A stretch of DNA of 64,000 nt from a filamentous cyanobacterium CCT1. Lineage in GTDB: Bacteria > Cyanobacteriota > Cyanobacteriia > Phormidesmidales > Phormidesmidaceae. Numbering within the stretch: position 1 is the stretch's first letter; every line of letters begins with the position of its first letter. Positions 29,333-40,611 of this stretch are shown in pieces. Both the position numbers and the translations under genes were made by a program. The DNA is taken from the NCBI GenBank assembly GCA_003017855.1, contig PYER01000002.1:1-64000 (forward strand). The letters run 5' to 3'. A model generated the notes under the pieces. It did no database searches. It was given only the letters and a program-made list of their open reading frames with translations, and was not told the origin of the DNA.

Positions 29333-29806
29333 AGCCCTGTCTCCCTATTAACACACTACGAAATGCGCAGGACTCTCTAAGCTGAGAGCTTTGCGCATCT
29401 ACAACGACATCGACTTTTGAACACCCCACACTGGAGAAACTCACCGGGGTGAGTGCTACCGACACAAGCCGGTCACGATTCAAAAGAAAACTAGCTTGCT
29501 CTGATGGACCTGCCTTGACTCAGACTTCGCGGTCAAAACCGCAAACACCAGCGGTGGTGCGGCATTAGAGCTGCTAAATGCCAGGACTTGGGTAACTCAT
29601 TGAGCCACTCAGTATCCTTTTTGTCGGCGATTTACCATATTACAGTCCTAATCTGGATATGTCTACAGTTTTTCTCTAAAAAGTTTTCTGGCCACAGAAA
29701 TTCCTCTAGACAGTGGACAAATTGAAACGGTAGGGACCCTGTGGCTGCCGCTACTCTGCCCTGGACACAGTACAATGACACCTGTATTGTTTGGCCGAGG
29801 GCAACT

Positions 29807-30274
29807 ATGGCGCTGCTAACAACGGGTAAACCCTTCATTAAAGACTTGGAGAGTAGCGGTGCGATCGCCGTGCGCATGCCCCTGGAAGGTGGGTTCGAAG
29901 GCCGCTACGAGCGCCGCCTTAAGGCCACGGGCTACGAAACGATGAAGCTGACCGCCCGTGGCCTTGGGGATCTATCGTCCTACTTGACGGCTGTTCATGG
30001 CGTCCGCCCGCCCCACCTGGGCAAAAAAACGCTGGGTAGCAGTGCGGCGGTAGGCTACACGTATTTTATTCCCCCCATGCTGACCTATCGTTTAGAGTCG
30101 ATGTCTGCCAAGGCCAAGGGCATGGTGCTCTGGCTGATTGAAGGGCATATCCTGTCGCGCCAGGAGCTGTCTTACCTGGTGAACCTACCTACCATTGAGC
30201 CTCGGGTTAAGGTGGTAGTTGAAGTCGGTGGCGATCGCTACTTCAGCTGGGAGCCGCTGGCCAATTTGATTTAG
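29807..30274 (+). CDS. ndhN: NAD(P)H-quinone oxidoreductase subunit N
   Basis: MALLTTGKPFIKDLESSGAIAVRMPLEGGFEGRYERRL...; start trimmed from ORF 29741. Confidence 0.93.
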   Translation: MALLTTGKPFIKDLESSGAIAVRMPLEGGFEGRYERRLKATGYETMKLTARGLGDLSSYLTAVHGVRPPHLGKKTLGSSAAVGYTYFIPPMLTYRLESMSAKAKGMVLWLIEGHILSRQELSYLVNLPTIEPRVKVVVEVGGDRYFSWEPLANLI

Positions 30275-30450
30275 CTCTGAGCTCTAGCCTCAAGCCGGCC
30301 TGCTACGCTTAAGGTATTCCATCTAAATAAACTTCCCCTTTGAGGCTGCAAATCCGGCCCGTTGGATCTAATGCTGTAAGGCTCTTGATGAGGATTTAGC
30401 TGGATTACCCTTAAACTGCTTGAGAAAAGCTGGACTGCCCCTGTCGGGAC

Positions 30451-31764
30451 TTGCCCTGCATGGATACTGAAACCGCCCCTGGGACTGCTGCCGGGAGCTG
30501 CGCCGTAGAAAACCTATTGCCATCTCCCTACCAATCGCTTCAGGTGGGGAACTGGGTCAAGCTGATCTGCGGTGCCAGCTACCAGGACATGCCAACCGTG
30601 CGGCGTTTGGCTATGCTCTACGCTTTGGCAGGGGTTGATTGCATTGACGTAGCTGCTGATGGGGCTGTAGTAGCCGCTGCCCGCCAGGGACTGGAGGATG
30701 CGGTGTGGTTGGCCCAGCGCTTGGGCGATCGCAGATCTGCGTTGGAAAACTGCGGCCTGCCCTGGCTCATGGTTAGCCTCAACGATAGCGAAGACCCCCA
30801 TTTTCGCAAAGCCTACTTTGATGCGGCCCATTGCCCGCCCGACTGCGATCGCCCCTGCGAAACCGTTTGCCCCACTGCCGCCATTCAGTTCCAAGCACCC
30901 AGTTGTGGCGGGGTTAAGCCAGAGCTCTGCTACGGCTGCGGTCGCTGCATCGCCGTCTGCCCACTAAACGCCATTGAAGCACGGTCTCATCACGCTAGGC
31001 CAGAGGCGTTTCCCAAAGAGCAGCTGGGCCAGATTGATGCTGTTGAAATTCATACTCAGACCGGACATCAGGCTCAGTTTGAGCAGCTCTGGCAGCGGCT
31101 TCAGCCCTGGCGACCTCACCTAAAGCTAATCTCCATCAGCTGCCCTGATCATGCTCAGGTGGTGCCCTATCTGCAAGCCCTTTACAGTATCATGGCTCCC
31201 CTAGAGGTGCCACTCATCTGGCAGACCGATGGCCGCCCGATGAGCGGTGACCTGGGGAAGGGCACGACCCACGCTGCCATTCGCCTAGCCCAAAAAATTC
31301 TACAGGCTGGCTTACCGGGCTATGTGCAACCCGCTGGCGGCACCAATGGCTACACTGTAAGTAAGTTGCTCGATTTTGGCTTGATAAACAACCCGCCTTC
31401 TGCCTCTTCCCTAAACTTTCACCCTAGCGGTTTGGCATCTCCCCAGAGCGGCGGGATGGCCAACTACGATTCAGTCTTACTTCGCAACACAATCTCAGGC
31501 ATTGCCTACGGTAGCTATGGGCGATCGCAGGTGTTACCGCTGCTCGATGCCATTGACCACGAACTTCAGCCCTGGTTAGGAAACGCTTCTCTAAACCAGT
31601 CTTCTAGCGGTCAATGGGACGACGACTCTGAGTCTGACGCAGCCCCCGTTGCCCCTTGGCAGCGGCTTGATGACAGTGCCCTGGGCCAAGGGTTGGTGCT
31701 AGCCCAGCAGCTAGTGGGCCAACTCAAGACGGATAGACATTTTTTACCAGCACGGTATGGTTAG
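30451..31764 (+). CDS. ldpA: LdpA-like iron-sulfur protein (light-dependent period modulator)
   Basis: 437 aa; two 4Fe-4S motifs (CDRPCETVCPTAAI, CYGCGRCIAVCPLNAI), LdpA C-terminal region. Confidence 0.88.
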   Translation: MPCMDTETAPGTAAGSCAVENLLPSPYQSLQVGNWVKLICGASYQDMPTVRRLAMLYALAGVDCIDVAADGAVVAAARQGLEDAVWLAQRLGDRRSALENCGLPWLMVSLNDSEDPHFRKAYFDAAHCPPDCDRPCETVCPTAAIQFQAPSCGGVKPELCYGCGRCIAVCPLNAIEARSHHARPEAFPKEQLGQIDAVEIHTQTGHQAQFEQLWQRLQPWRPHLKLISISCPDHAQVVPYLQALYSIMAPLEVPLIWQTDGRPMSGDLGKGTTHAAIRLAQKILQAGLPGYVQPAGGTNGYTVSKLLDFGLINNPPSASSLNFHPSGLASPQSGGMANYDSVLLRNTISGIAYGSYGRSQVLPLLDAIDHELQPWLGNASLNQSSSGQWDDDSESDAAPVAPWQRLDDSALGQGLVLAQQLVGQLKTDRHFLPARYG

Positions 31765-33658
31765 CTATAGCGACAATGACCGCGTAAGTTACGAAACACA
31801 CGACAAATTGGGCAACAATGCCCCTGCTAAAAGCCCCGCTAACGACATTTTTGCTACTCATCATCGCACCGTGGACTTTTTACCCACCGAACCTGAAGGG
31901 ACAGCCACTCACCAGCCTGCCCCTGCCCAAGCCCCCCCTATCGATGACTTAGACCAGCTCCTGAGCATTTTGCCGCCTGCGATTCGTCTGCGGCTGACCC
32001 AGCACCCCCAGCGCCAAAGCCTAATTGAGGTCATTTTGGACCTGGGTCGCCTGCCCGAGGCCCGGTTTTACAACAGCGTCGAATACTTGTCTGAAGAACC
32101 CGTCACCCACGTTGACCTGGACCACTGCATCAAGCGAGTGGGCACCTTTGGCGGCGATAACCGGGCTGGCATCGAAAAAACTCTGCACCGAATTAGCGCC
32201 ATCCGCAACCGTTCTGGCGAAGTGATAGGCCTCACCTGCCGCGTGGGTCGGGCCATCTTCGGCACCATTGGCATGATTCGCGATCTGGTCGAAACCGGTC
32301 GATCCATTCTCATGCTGGGTCGGCCTGGCGTCGGCAAAACCACTGCCCTGCGAGAGATTGCCCGCGTTTTGGCCGATGACCTGCAAAAGCGGGTGGTCAT
32401 CATCGACACCTCCAACGAAATCGCTGGGGATGGCGATATTCCTCACCCGGCCATCGGTCGGGCGCGACGCATGCAGGTGGCCCGCCCCGAAGAGCAGCAC
32501 CGGGTGATGATTGAAGCAGTGGAAAACCACATGCCTGAAGTCATCGTCATCGACGAAATTGGCACCGAGCTAGAGGCACTGGCCGCTCGCACGATCGCTG
32601 AGCGTGGCGTGCAGCTCGTTGGCACTGCCCACGGCAATCGGCTCGAAAACCTGATTAAAAACCCCACGCTCTCAGATCTGATTGGCGGTATTCAATCGGT
32701 CACCCTGGGGGATGAGGAAGCCCGCCGCCGGGGCAGCCAAAAAAGCGTGCTGGAGCGCAAAGCGCCACCTACCTTTGACATTGCGGTAGAAATGCTGGAG
32801 CGCCAGCGCTGGGCTGTTCATGACGATGTGACGGTCACCATAGATAACTTGCTGCGGGGGCGCCAGCCGGGGCTACAAATTCGCACCGTTGATGAGAACC
32901 AGAAGGTGGTGATCACTCACGAACTGCCGAGTTCAGGCCGAGAGGTCGCCAAGCCCTCGCGCTCGGGCTTGGGCTGGCGAGCGGCAGGGCAAATGGTGCC
33001 GCCTACGAGCAGCTCCGCTGTGGCTCAGCGCACCTTAGGCAAGAGCAGTAATGTTCGTCCCCTGGGGCAGGTATTTAATCCCGAACCGACTACAGACCCC
33101 ATGTTCGCCCATCTGCTAGATACGGTCGATGACGGCGATATTGTCGGTCCCAACGGGGAAGATGCTATGCGTCTCTACCCCTACGGCCTCAGCCGTCACC
33201 AGCTAGAGCGGGTGATTCAGACCCTGCACATGCCGGTGGTGGTCACCAAAGACCTGGATAACGCGGATGCGGTGCTGGCGCTGCGATCGCATGCCAAGGC
33301 TCAGGCCAAGCTCAAGCATATGGCCCAGGGGCGGCAAATTCCCATTCATCTGGTCAAGTCCAACAGCATTCCTCAGATTACCCGCGCCCTACAGCGGCTG
33401 CTGGATATGGACGACAACCCTGCCGCTGTAGATCTGGAACTATTTAGCCACAATGGCGGTGATGATGAGCTGGAAGCCTTAGAAGAAGCTCGCCTGGCGG
33501 TGGAGCAAATCGTGATTCCGAAGGGACAGCCGGTGGAGCTACTGCCGCGATCGGCCCGCATTCGCAAAATGCAGCACGAGCTGGCTGAACACTACCGGCT
33601 TAAGTCTCTCAGCTGCGGCGAAGAACCCAACCGACGGCTGCGCATTTATCCTGCCTAA
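31757..33658 (+). CDS. R3H domain AAA-type ATPase (Ycf45-like)
   Basis: 633 aa; Walker A GRPGVGKTT, Walker B VIVIDEIGTE, C-terminal R3H-like region; overlaps ldpA stop by 8 bp. Confidence 0.9.
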   Translation: MVSYSDNDRVSYETHDKLGNNAPAKSPANDIFATHHRTVDFLPTEPEGTATHQPAPAQAPPIDDLDQLLSILPPAIRLRLTQHPQRQSLIEVILDLGRLPEARFYNSVEYLSEEPVTHVDLDHCIKRVGTFGGDNRAGIEKTLHRISAIRNRSGEVIGLTCRVGRAIFGTIGMIRDLVETGRSILMLGRPGVGKTTALREIARVLADDLQKRVVIIDTSNEIAGDGDIPHPAIGRARRMQVARPEEQHRVMIEAVENHMPEVIVIDEIGTELEALAARTIAERGVQLVGTAHGNRLENLIKNPTLSDLIGGIQSVTLGDEEARRRGSQKSVLERKAPPTFDIAVEMLERQRWAVHDDVTVTIDNLLRGRQPGLQIRTVDENQKVVITHELPSSGREVAKPSRSGLGWRAAGQMVPPTSSSAVAQRTLGKSSNVRPLGQVFNPEPTTDPMFAHLLDTVDDGDIVGPNGEDAMRLYPYGLSRHQLERVIQTLHMPVVVTKDLDNADAVLALRSHAKAQAKLKHMAQGRQIPIHLVKSNSIPQITRALQRLLDMDDNPAAVDLELFSHNGGDDELEALEEARLAVEQIVIPKGQPVELLPRSARIRKMQHELAEHYRLKSLSCGEEPNRRLRIYPA

Positions 33659-33809
33659 GGCAGAGCGTCTCACGCTCAACCCGAAATACTATGACCCCAG
33701 TGCGCTATAGAATAAGAGCACCGAAATGACACCAGCGCAGTCCTAGTGCAGGATTTTATGCCTATCCTTCGGGGCCTGTCGTTCGGCCTAAACTCTTTCA
33801 AAGAAGCCT

Positions 33810-34211
33810 ATGAAACCTTTAATTGCTCGTCTTTTTGCCCTGATACTGGTGGCCGTTATCGGTCTGACAGGGTGCAGTGCAGGCACCAGCGGCAGGCTCA
33901 CTGGCGACTACCGTCAGGACACGCTGATGCTGGTAGATAGCCTCAGAAACTCGATCGCGCTGCCTAACGACGATCCGGCAAAACTTGAGGCTCAAGCCGA
34001 GGCCAAGGCCATCATCAGTGACTTTGCCTCTCGCTATCGTCGAGATGCTTCAGTCGCTAACCTCAGCTCGTTCACCACCATGCGGACTGCGCTAAATGCG
34101 ATCGCAGGGCATTACAGCAGTTACCCAAATCGTCCCCTGCCCGAAAAGCTCAAAACTCGAGTCGAGCAAGAACTTAAACAGGTAGAATCCGCTCTCAACC
34201 GAGGGGCCTAA
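33810..34211 (+). CDS. psb27: Photosystem II assembly lipoprotein Psb27
   Basis: 133 aa; lipobox LTGC; GDYRQDTLMLVDSLRNSI...FASRYRRD. Confidence 0.9.
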   Translation: MKPLIARLFALILVAVIGLTGCSAGTSGRLTGDYRQDTLMLVDSLRNSIALPNDDPAKLEAQAEAKAIISDFASRYRRDASVANLSSFTTMRTALNAIAGHYSSYPNRPLPEKLKTRVEQELKQVESALNRGA

Positions 34212-34242
34212 AAAACCTTTAAGCAAACCGATGAGTCAGCTG

Positions 34243-34268
34243 AAACCGCCCGCAGGCGGTTTCTTTTT
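34243..34268 (+). terminator. Rho-independent terminator after psb27
   Basis: AAACCGCC-CGCA-GGCGGTTT followed by CTTTTT. Confidence 0.85.
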
Positions 34269-34394
34269 GCCTCTATCGTCATTCGCGCCCTCACACCCAG
34301 TCAGCGGCACCCACAGCCTGAGGCAAAATTAGTGATTGACGGGTTAGCATCAGTTTGCTAGCATAGCAATTCTGTAGTAAAGTGCGAGTTGGAC

Positions 34395-34508
34395 ATGAAA
34401 GTCCGTGCGTCTGTGCGCAAGATGTGTGATAAGTGCCGTGTCATCCGCCGCCGCGGTCGGGTCATGGTGATTTGTTCAAACCCTAAGCATAAGCAACGGC
34501 AAGGGTAA
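34395..34508 (+). CDS. rpmJ: 50S ribosomal protein L36
   Basis: [37 protein letters not shown]; absent from the supplied ORF track because of its size. Confidence 0.96.
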   Translation: MKVRASVRKMCDKCRVIRRRGRVMVICSNPKHKQRQG

Positions 34509-34710
34509 CGGTACGGTAGCTCTTTTCCGCTGACAAAAGGCTAACGCGCCGAATAGTGATTGAGCAAAAGTAGACGAGCAAGCTAGTTTAAGTAAGTTGC
34601 TTCTTAGTTAGGTAAGGCTTTCTGGGTCTGGGCAGTCGCCCAAGTTAAGTTACTGGGTAGCCGCTATCAGGTTGTTTGGTTGAAACCAAGTATTAGGGGA
34701 GATAGTTAAG

Positions 34711-35094
34711 GTGGCACGGATAGCAGGCGTGGACCTACCACGCGACAAACGAGTTGAAATTGGCTTGACCTATATCTACGGTATCGGCCTCACCCGCTCT
34801 AAGGAGATCCTGGCTAAAACTGGGGTCGATCCTGACGTGCGCGTCAAAGACTTGACGGATAGCGATGTAGCCAAGCTGCGCGACTCTGTCGAAAGCGATT
34901 ACCAGGTAGAAGGTGATCTTCGGCGGCTTGAAAATATGAATATCAAGCGCCTCATGGATATCGGCTCCTACCGAGGTCGGCGGCATCGGGCAGGGCTGCC
35001 GGTGCGGGGGCAACGTACCCGCACTAATTCTCGCACCCGCCGAGGCGGCACTCGTCGCACCGTTGCTGGTAAGAAGAAAGCCCCACGGAAGTAG
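34711..35094 (+). CDS. rpsM: 30S ribosomal protein S13
   Basis: canonical S13. Confidence 0.97.
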   Translation: MARIAGVDLPRDKRVEIGLTYIYGIGLTRSKEILAKTGVDPDVRVKDLTDSDVAKLRDSVESDYQVEGDLRRLENMNIKRLMDIGSYRGRRHRAGLPVRGQRTRTNSRTRRGGTRRTVAGKKKAPRK

Positions 35095-35270
35095 AGTTAG
35101 TTCTACTTCTTAAACCCCCAGCTACTATTGGAGGGTTGAGGTATGAAAGCTCGCTGACTTTGGTGGCGAGTTTTTCCGACTGTTTAGCGGTGCTTGCCCA
35201 TCTCAACTGTTCACCGACAGTAACGCAATCTAAATCTAAGTTTCCTTGAATTGAGTTTAGTGACAACGCT

Positions 35271-35663
35271 ATGGCCAAACCAACCCGAAAGACCGGACCT
35301 CGCAAGAGTAAAAAGAATGTTCCAAGTGGGGTCGCCCACATCCGCTCAACCTTTAACAACACCATTGTGACCATCACCGATCAGTCAGGGGAAGCTATCT
35401 CCTGGGCTTCGGCAGGGTCTAGCGGGTTCAAGGGAGCTAAGAAGGGCACGCCTTTTGCAGCTCAAACGGCAGCCGATGGCGCGGCCCGACGCGCTATGGA
35501 TCAGGGCATGCGCCAGATTGAAGTTATGGTAAGTGGCCCCGGAGCCGGACGCGAAACCGCCATTCGCGCCCTGCAGGGAGCAGGCTTAGAAATTACGCTT
35601 ATTCGCGACGTCACTCCTATTCCCCACAACGGTTGCCGGCCACCCAAGCGCCGTCGAGTCTAA
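35271..35663 (+). CDS. rpsK: 30S ribosomal protein S11
   Basis: canonical S11. Confidence 0.97.
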   Translation: MAKPTRKTGPRKSKKNVPSGVAHIRSTFNNTIVTITDQSGEAISWASAGSSGFKGAKKGTPFAAQTAADGAARRAMDQGMRQIEVMVSGPGAGRETAIRALQGAGLEITLIRDVTPIPHNGCRPPKRRRV

Positions 35664-35738
35664 GCGCTAGATATAGGCATATAAGAATGCAGCTCCATCG
35701 GTGGACAGGGTATTGCGAGGTTTAAGGGAGACAGGATT

Positions 35739-36686
35739 TTGGCACAGTTTCATGTTGATTGCGTAGAGTCTGTCGTTGAAAGCGACCAGAGTCAGTACGG
35801 TCGGTTTGTAATCGAACCCCTGGAGCGTAGCCAGGGGACCACAGTGGGCAACGCCCTGCGGCGAGTGCTGCTCTCTAACCTTGAGGGCATTGCGATTACG
35901 GCCGTCAGAATTGCTGGCGCCACCCATGAGTTCTCCACTATTGTTGGCGTTCGGGAAGACGTCCTCGACATTCTCCTGAACATGAAGGAGATTGTTCTGC
36001 GGAGCTACTCCAGTCAGCCTCAAATCGGTCGTCTGCTGGTGCAGGGGCCGGCCCGAGTCACCGCTGGGCACTTTGAGCTGCCCTCGGAAGTGGAAGTCGT
36101 AAACCCCGAGCAGTATGTGGCGACTGTTGCCGATGGCCACACCCTGGAAATGGAGTTCAGAATTGAGCGAGGCCAGGGATACCGGGCTGTAGAGCGCAGC
36201 AAGGATGATGTTACGGCGCTAGACTTCATTCAGATCGACTCTGTTTTTATGCCGGTCAAAAAGGTCAACTACACCGTGGAAGAGGTAGTTGTATCTGGCT
36301 CCATGCAGCGTGATCAGCTGATTATGGACATCTGGACCAACGGCAGTATCACGCCTCAGCAGGCGATGAGCCAGGCCGCCGACATTTTGGTCAGTCTTTT
36401 TGTCCCCCTAAAAGACGTCACCCTTGAGCCTAAGTTTGACGAAGAGGTGAAGGAAGAAGACCCGAACAATCAAATTCCCATCGAGGAGCTACGGCTTTCG
36501 GTGCGGGCCTACAACTGCCTGAAGCGCGCTCAGATCAACTCGGTGGCAGACTTGCTGGACTTCAGCCAGGAAGACCTGCTGGAGATCAAGAACTTTGGCC
36601 AAAAGTCTGCTGAAGAGGTTATCGAGGCTCTCCAGGAGCGTTTGGGGATTACTCTGCCTTTAGAAAAGGCTTCGAAAACGGCTTGA
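35739..36686 (+). CDS. rpoA: DNA-directed RNA polymerase subunit alpha
   Basis: canonical alpha NTD and CTD. Confidence 0.97.
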   Translation: MAQFHVDCVESVVESDQSQYGRFVIEPLERSQGTTVGNALRRVLLSNLEGIAITAVRIAGATHEFSTIVGVREDVLDILLNMKEIVLRSYSSQPQIGRLLVQGPARVTAGHFELPSEVEVVNPEQYVATVADGHTLEMEFRIERGQGYRAVERSKDDVTALDFIQIDSVFMPVKKVNYTVEEVVVSGSMQRDQLIMDIWTNGSITPQQAMSQAADILVSLFVPLKDVTLEPKFDEEVKEEDPNNQIPIEELRLSVRAYNCLKRAQINSVADLLDFSQEDLLEIKNFGQKSAEEVIEALQERLGITLPLEKASKTA

Positions 36687-36772
36687 TAGCAGGGGTGAGT
36701 TAGGGGTCACCTTAGCATCTCTGCAGTTTTCCTGCACAGCTTTAATTTTGTTGTTCATCTGAGTTCAGTACC

Positions 36773-37123
36773 ATGCGTCACCGTTGTCGCGTTCATCAAC
36801 TTGGGAAGCCTGCAGACCAGCGTAAAGCTCTGCTGCGCTCCCTGACCACGGAGCTAATCCGTCACGGTCGAATCACGACCACCAAAGCCCGGGCTAGAGC
36901 GGTCCGCGAAGAGGCTGACCGCATGATTACCCTAGCCAAGGATGGTTCGCTCTCGGCCCGTCGGCAGGCTCTGGGCTACATTTATGACAAACAGCTCGTT
37001 CATGCCCTGTTTGGTCAAGCGGCTGAGCGCTACGGCGACCGCAACGGTGGCTATACCCGCATTGTTAAAACCGTTCGCCGTCGCGGCGACAACTCCGAAA
37101 TGGCCATCATTGAGCTGACCTAG
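36773..37123 (+). CDS. rplQ: 50S ribosomal protein L17
   Basis: canonical L17. Confidence 0.97.
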   Translation: MRHRCRVHQLGKPADQRKALLRSLTTELIRHGRITTTKARARAVREEADRMITLAKDGSLSARRQALGYIYDKQLVHALFGQAAERYGDRNGGYTRIVKTVRRRGDNSEMAIIELT

Positions 37124-37199
37124 GCATTTCCTAGCACTTGCCCAGATCACCTGCTTCGTCTGCTAGTTTCCCGTTCTTGTCCCTCCCTGTCCGTGCCCC

Positions 37200-38072
37200 A
37201 TGGAGAAGTCATCACCCATACAGCGCAGTCTGGAGAGCCAGTCCGCCGAGTTTGCCCAGGCAACTCAGCGGATTGCGCTGGTGGTGCAGTACGTGGGCAC
37301 TCATCTGCATGGTTGGCAGTGGCAGCCCAATGCTCGTACGGTACAGGGCGAGATCGAGGCCGCGATTCGTTCGGTGTTGGGTTATGACGTGCGCCTCAAC
37401 GGCGCAGGGCGCACCGATACTGGTGTGCACGCGGCAGCCCAGGTGGCTCATTTTGATGCACCGGGTTTCATGCCAGCCCATCGCTGGGCCGATGTGCTCA
37501 ATGCCCGTCTGCCCGATGATGTTTTGATTCGGGCGTCAGCGGCGGTACCCGATACCTGGCATGCCCAGTTTTCGGCCTGCTGGCGACGCTATCGCTACAC
37601 CCTTTATACTGGGCAGCGACCCAACCTGTTTGTTCGCCCCTTCGTGTGGCACTATTACCATCAGTATTTGGACCAGGGCAAAATCCAAACGGCGCTGGAT
37701 GCCATGGTTGGCCACCACGATATGACCGCTTTCCACCGAGCGCGATCGGGCAAAAGCCACTCCTGGGTAGACTTACAAGTCGCTGAATGCCGCCGTCGAG
37801 ACACCTTTCTGACTGTCGAGCTTCAGGCCAAGGGTTTTTTGTATGGCATGGTGCGATTGATCATGGGGCTACTCGTCAAGGTTGGCAGCGGCAAACTTAG
37901 CCCGACAGAGTTTGGCCATCTTTGGCAGCAGCGTCAGCGTCACCGAGTTAGATACGCCGCCCCGGCTAAGGGGTTGTGTTTACTGCGAGTCGGCTACGAC
38001 CATAACCCCTTTACTCCAGAGGTCTGGTTTGATGCTCAGCCTCACTTTTTCTGGGGAGCAGCGGCAGCCTGA
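37200..38072 (+). CDS. truA: tRNA pseudouridine(38-40) synthase TruA
   Basis: GAGRTDTGVHAAAQVAHFD active-site motif. Confidence 0.95.
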   Translation: MEKSSPIQRSLESQSAEFAQATQRIALVVQYVGTHLHGWQWQPNARTVQGEIEAAIRSVLGYDVRLNGAGRTDTGVHAAAQVAHFDAPGFMPAHRWADVLNARLPDDVLIRASAAVPDTWHAQFSACWRRYRYTLYTGQRPNLFVRPFVWHYYHQYLDQGKIQTALDAMVGHHDMTAFHRARSGKSHSWVDLQVAECRRRDTFLTVELQAKGFLYGMVRLIMGLLVKVGSGKLSPTEFGHLWQQRQRHRVRYAAPAKGLCLLRVGYDHNPFTPEVWFDAQPHFFWGAAAA

Positions 38073-38144
38073 GGCTGGTTAAGGTTTTTCGATTGTTTGT
38101 TTCATTACTGTGGTTCACCCAAAAAGGAAGGCAGCTCAAGCGCT

Positions 38145-38603
38145 ATGACTACTAAGACCTACATTCCTCCCCACGATTCTTTACAGAAACAGTGGCACGT
38201 GATCGACGCTGAGGGTCAGCGCCTGGGGCGGCTGGCCACTGAAATAGCCACTATTCTGCGCGGCAAAAACAAGCCCACCTTTACTCCCCACATGGATACG
38301 GGTGATTTCGTTATTGTGGTGAATGCTGAGAAAGTTGCGGTGACCGGTCGTAAGGCCAGCACCAAGCTCTATCGACGCCACTCCGGTCGTCCCGGGGGTA
38401 TGAAAGTAGAAACCTTCGACAAACTTCAGGCCCGCATTCCTGAGCGCATTATTGAGCAGGCGGTGAAGGGTATGCTGCCGAAAAATTCTCTGGGTCGCAA
38501 GCAGTTCACCAAGCTCAAGGTATACGCCGGGCCAGAGCATCCTCATCAGGCTCAAAGCCCTGAAGTTCATGTTGTCAATACTATTCCTGGAGAAGCGAAA
38601 TAA
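38145..38603 (+). CDS. rplM: 50S ribosomal protein L13
   Basis: canonical L13; start trimmed to MTTKTYIPP from ORF 38097. Confidence 0.95.
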   Translation: MTTKTYIPPHDSLQKQWHVIDAEGQRLGRLATEIATILRGKNKPTFTPHMDTGDFVIVVNAEKVAVTGRKASTKLYRRHSGRPGGMKVETFDKLQARIPERIIEQAVKGMLPKNSLGRKQFTKLKVYAGPEHPHQAQSPEVHVVNTIPGEAK

Positions 38604-39016
38604 TGCAGGCCACTGATCAATCTCAACAGGCTGTGTACTGGGGAACCGGTCGCCGTAAAACCTCTATTGCCCGAGTGCGGTTAGTGCCTGGCAATGGTCA
38701 GCTGATTATCAACAAGCGCCCCGGCGATGACTACTTGCAGTTCAACCCTGCCTACCTAAACGCCACCAAGGCCCCCCTCGAGGTGTTAGGTCTGGAAAAC
38801 TCCTACGATGTTCTGGTGAACGTCAAGGGAGGTGGGTTGACGGGCCAAGCTGATGCGATTCGTCTTGGGGTAGCTCGAGCGCTGTGTGAGCTCGACCCGG
38901 AAAACCGTAAGCCGCTGAAAGTTGAGGGGTATCTTACCCGTGACCCCCGGGCCAAGGAACGCCGCAAGTACGGTCTGAAGAAGGCTCGTAAGGCTCCTCA
39001 GTTCTCCAAGCGTTAA
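38603..39016 (+). CDS. rpsI: 30S ribosomal protein S9
   Basis: canonical S9 ([15 protein letters not shown]). Confidence 0.97.
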   Translation: MQATDQSQQAVYWGTGRRKTSIARVRLVPGNGQLIINKRPGDDYLQFNPAYLNATKAPLEVLGLENSYDVLVNVKGGGLTGQADAIRLGVARALCELDPENRKPLKVEGYLTRDPRAKERRKYGLKKARKAPQFSKR

Positions 39017-39132
39017 GGTTTTGGAGCTGGATTTGTTGGCTACGATCTAAGAGTGTTCGGCGAAACCTCTAAATCTAGATCTAGGCTAGAGCTCGTTTCT
39101 TTTTTGTTGATGTTGTTGTTGTAACCATTACC

Positions 39133-39381
39133 ATGGCAAAGTCTGACATTCACCCCACCTGGTATCCCGAGGCCAAGGTGTTCTGTGACGGCAAAGAAAT
39201 TATGACCGTGGGCTCCACCAAGCCTGAGCTGCACGTGGACGTCTGGTCTGGAAACCATCCTTTCTACACCGGCACCCAGAAAATCATTGATACCGAGGGC
39301 CGAGTTGAGCGCTTTATGCGTAAATACGGCATGACCGATACGTCAGCTGCCGCTAGCGATAAGGCTGCCGACAACGATTAG
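39133..39381 (+). CDS. rpmE: 50S ribosomal protein L31
   Basis: MAKSDIHPTWYPEAKVFCDGKEIMTVGSTKPELHVDVWSGNHPFYTG. Confidence 0.95.
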   Translation: MAKSDIHPTWYPEAKVFCDGKEIMTVGSTKPELHVDVWSGNHPFYTGTQKIIDTEGRVERFMRKYGMTDTSAAASDKAADND

Positions 39382-39408
39382 CGCATTCTGCTGTAGCACT
39401 TAGAGTAG

Positions 39409-40545
<1,137 letters not shown>

Positions 40546-40611
40546 GTGCTAGCCTGAGTAGGTTGTGCTGGCCTGGCAGGCCAGTCTTTGGCGGTTACCT
40601 GAGGAAAGCGG

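Noticed and set aside
32021-32530. 169-aa minus-strand ORF inside the R3H ATPase gene
   Set aside because: Antisense of a strongly conserved AAA domain with low-complexity translation.
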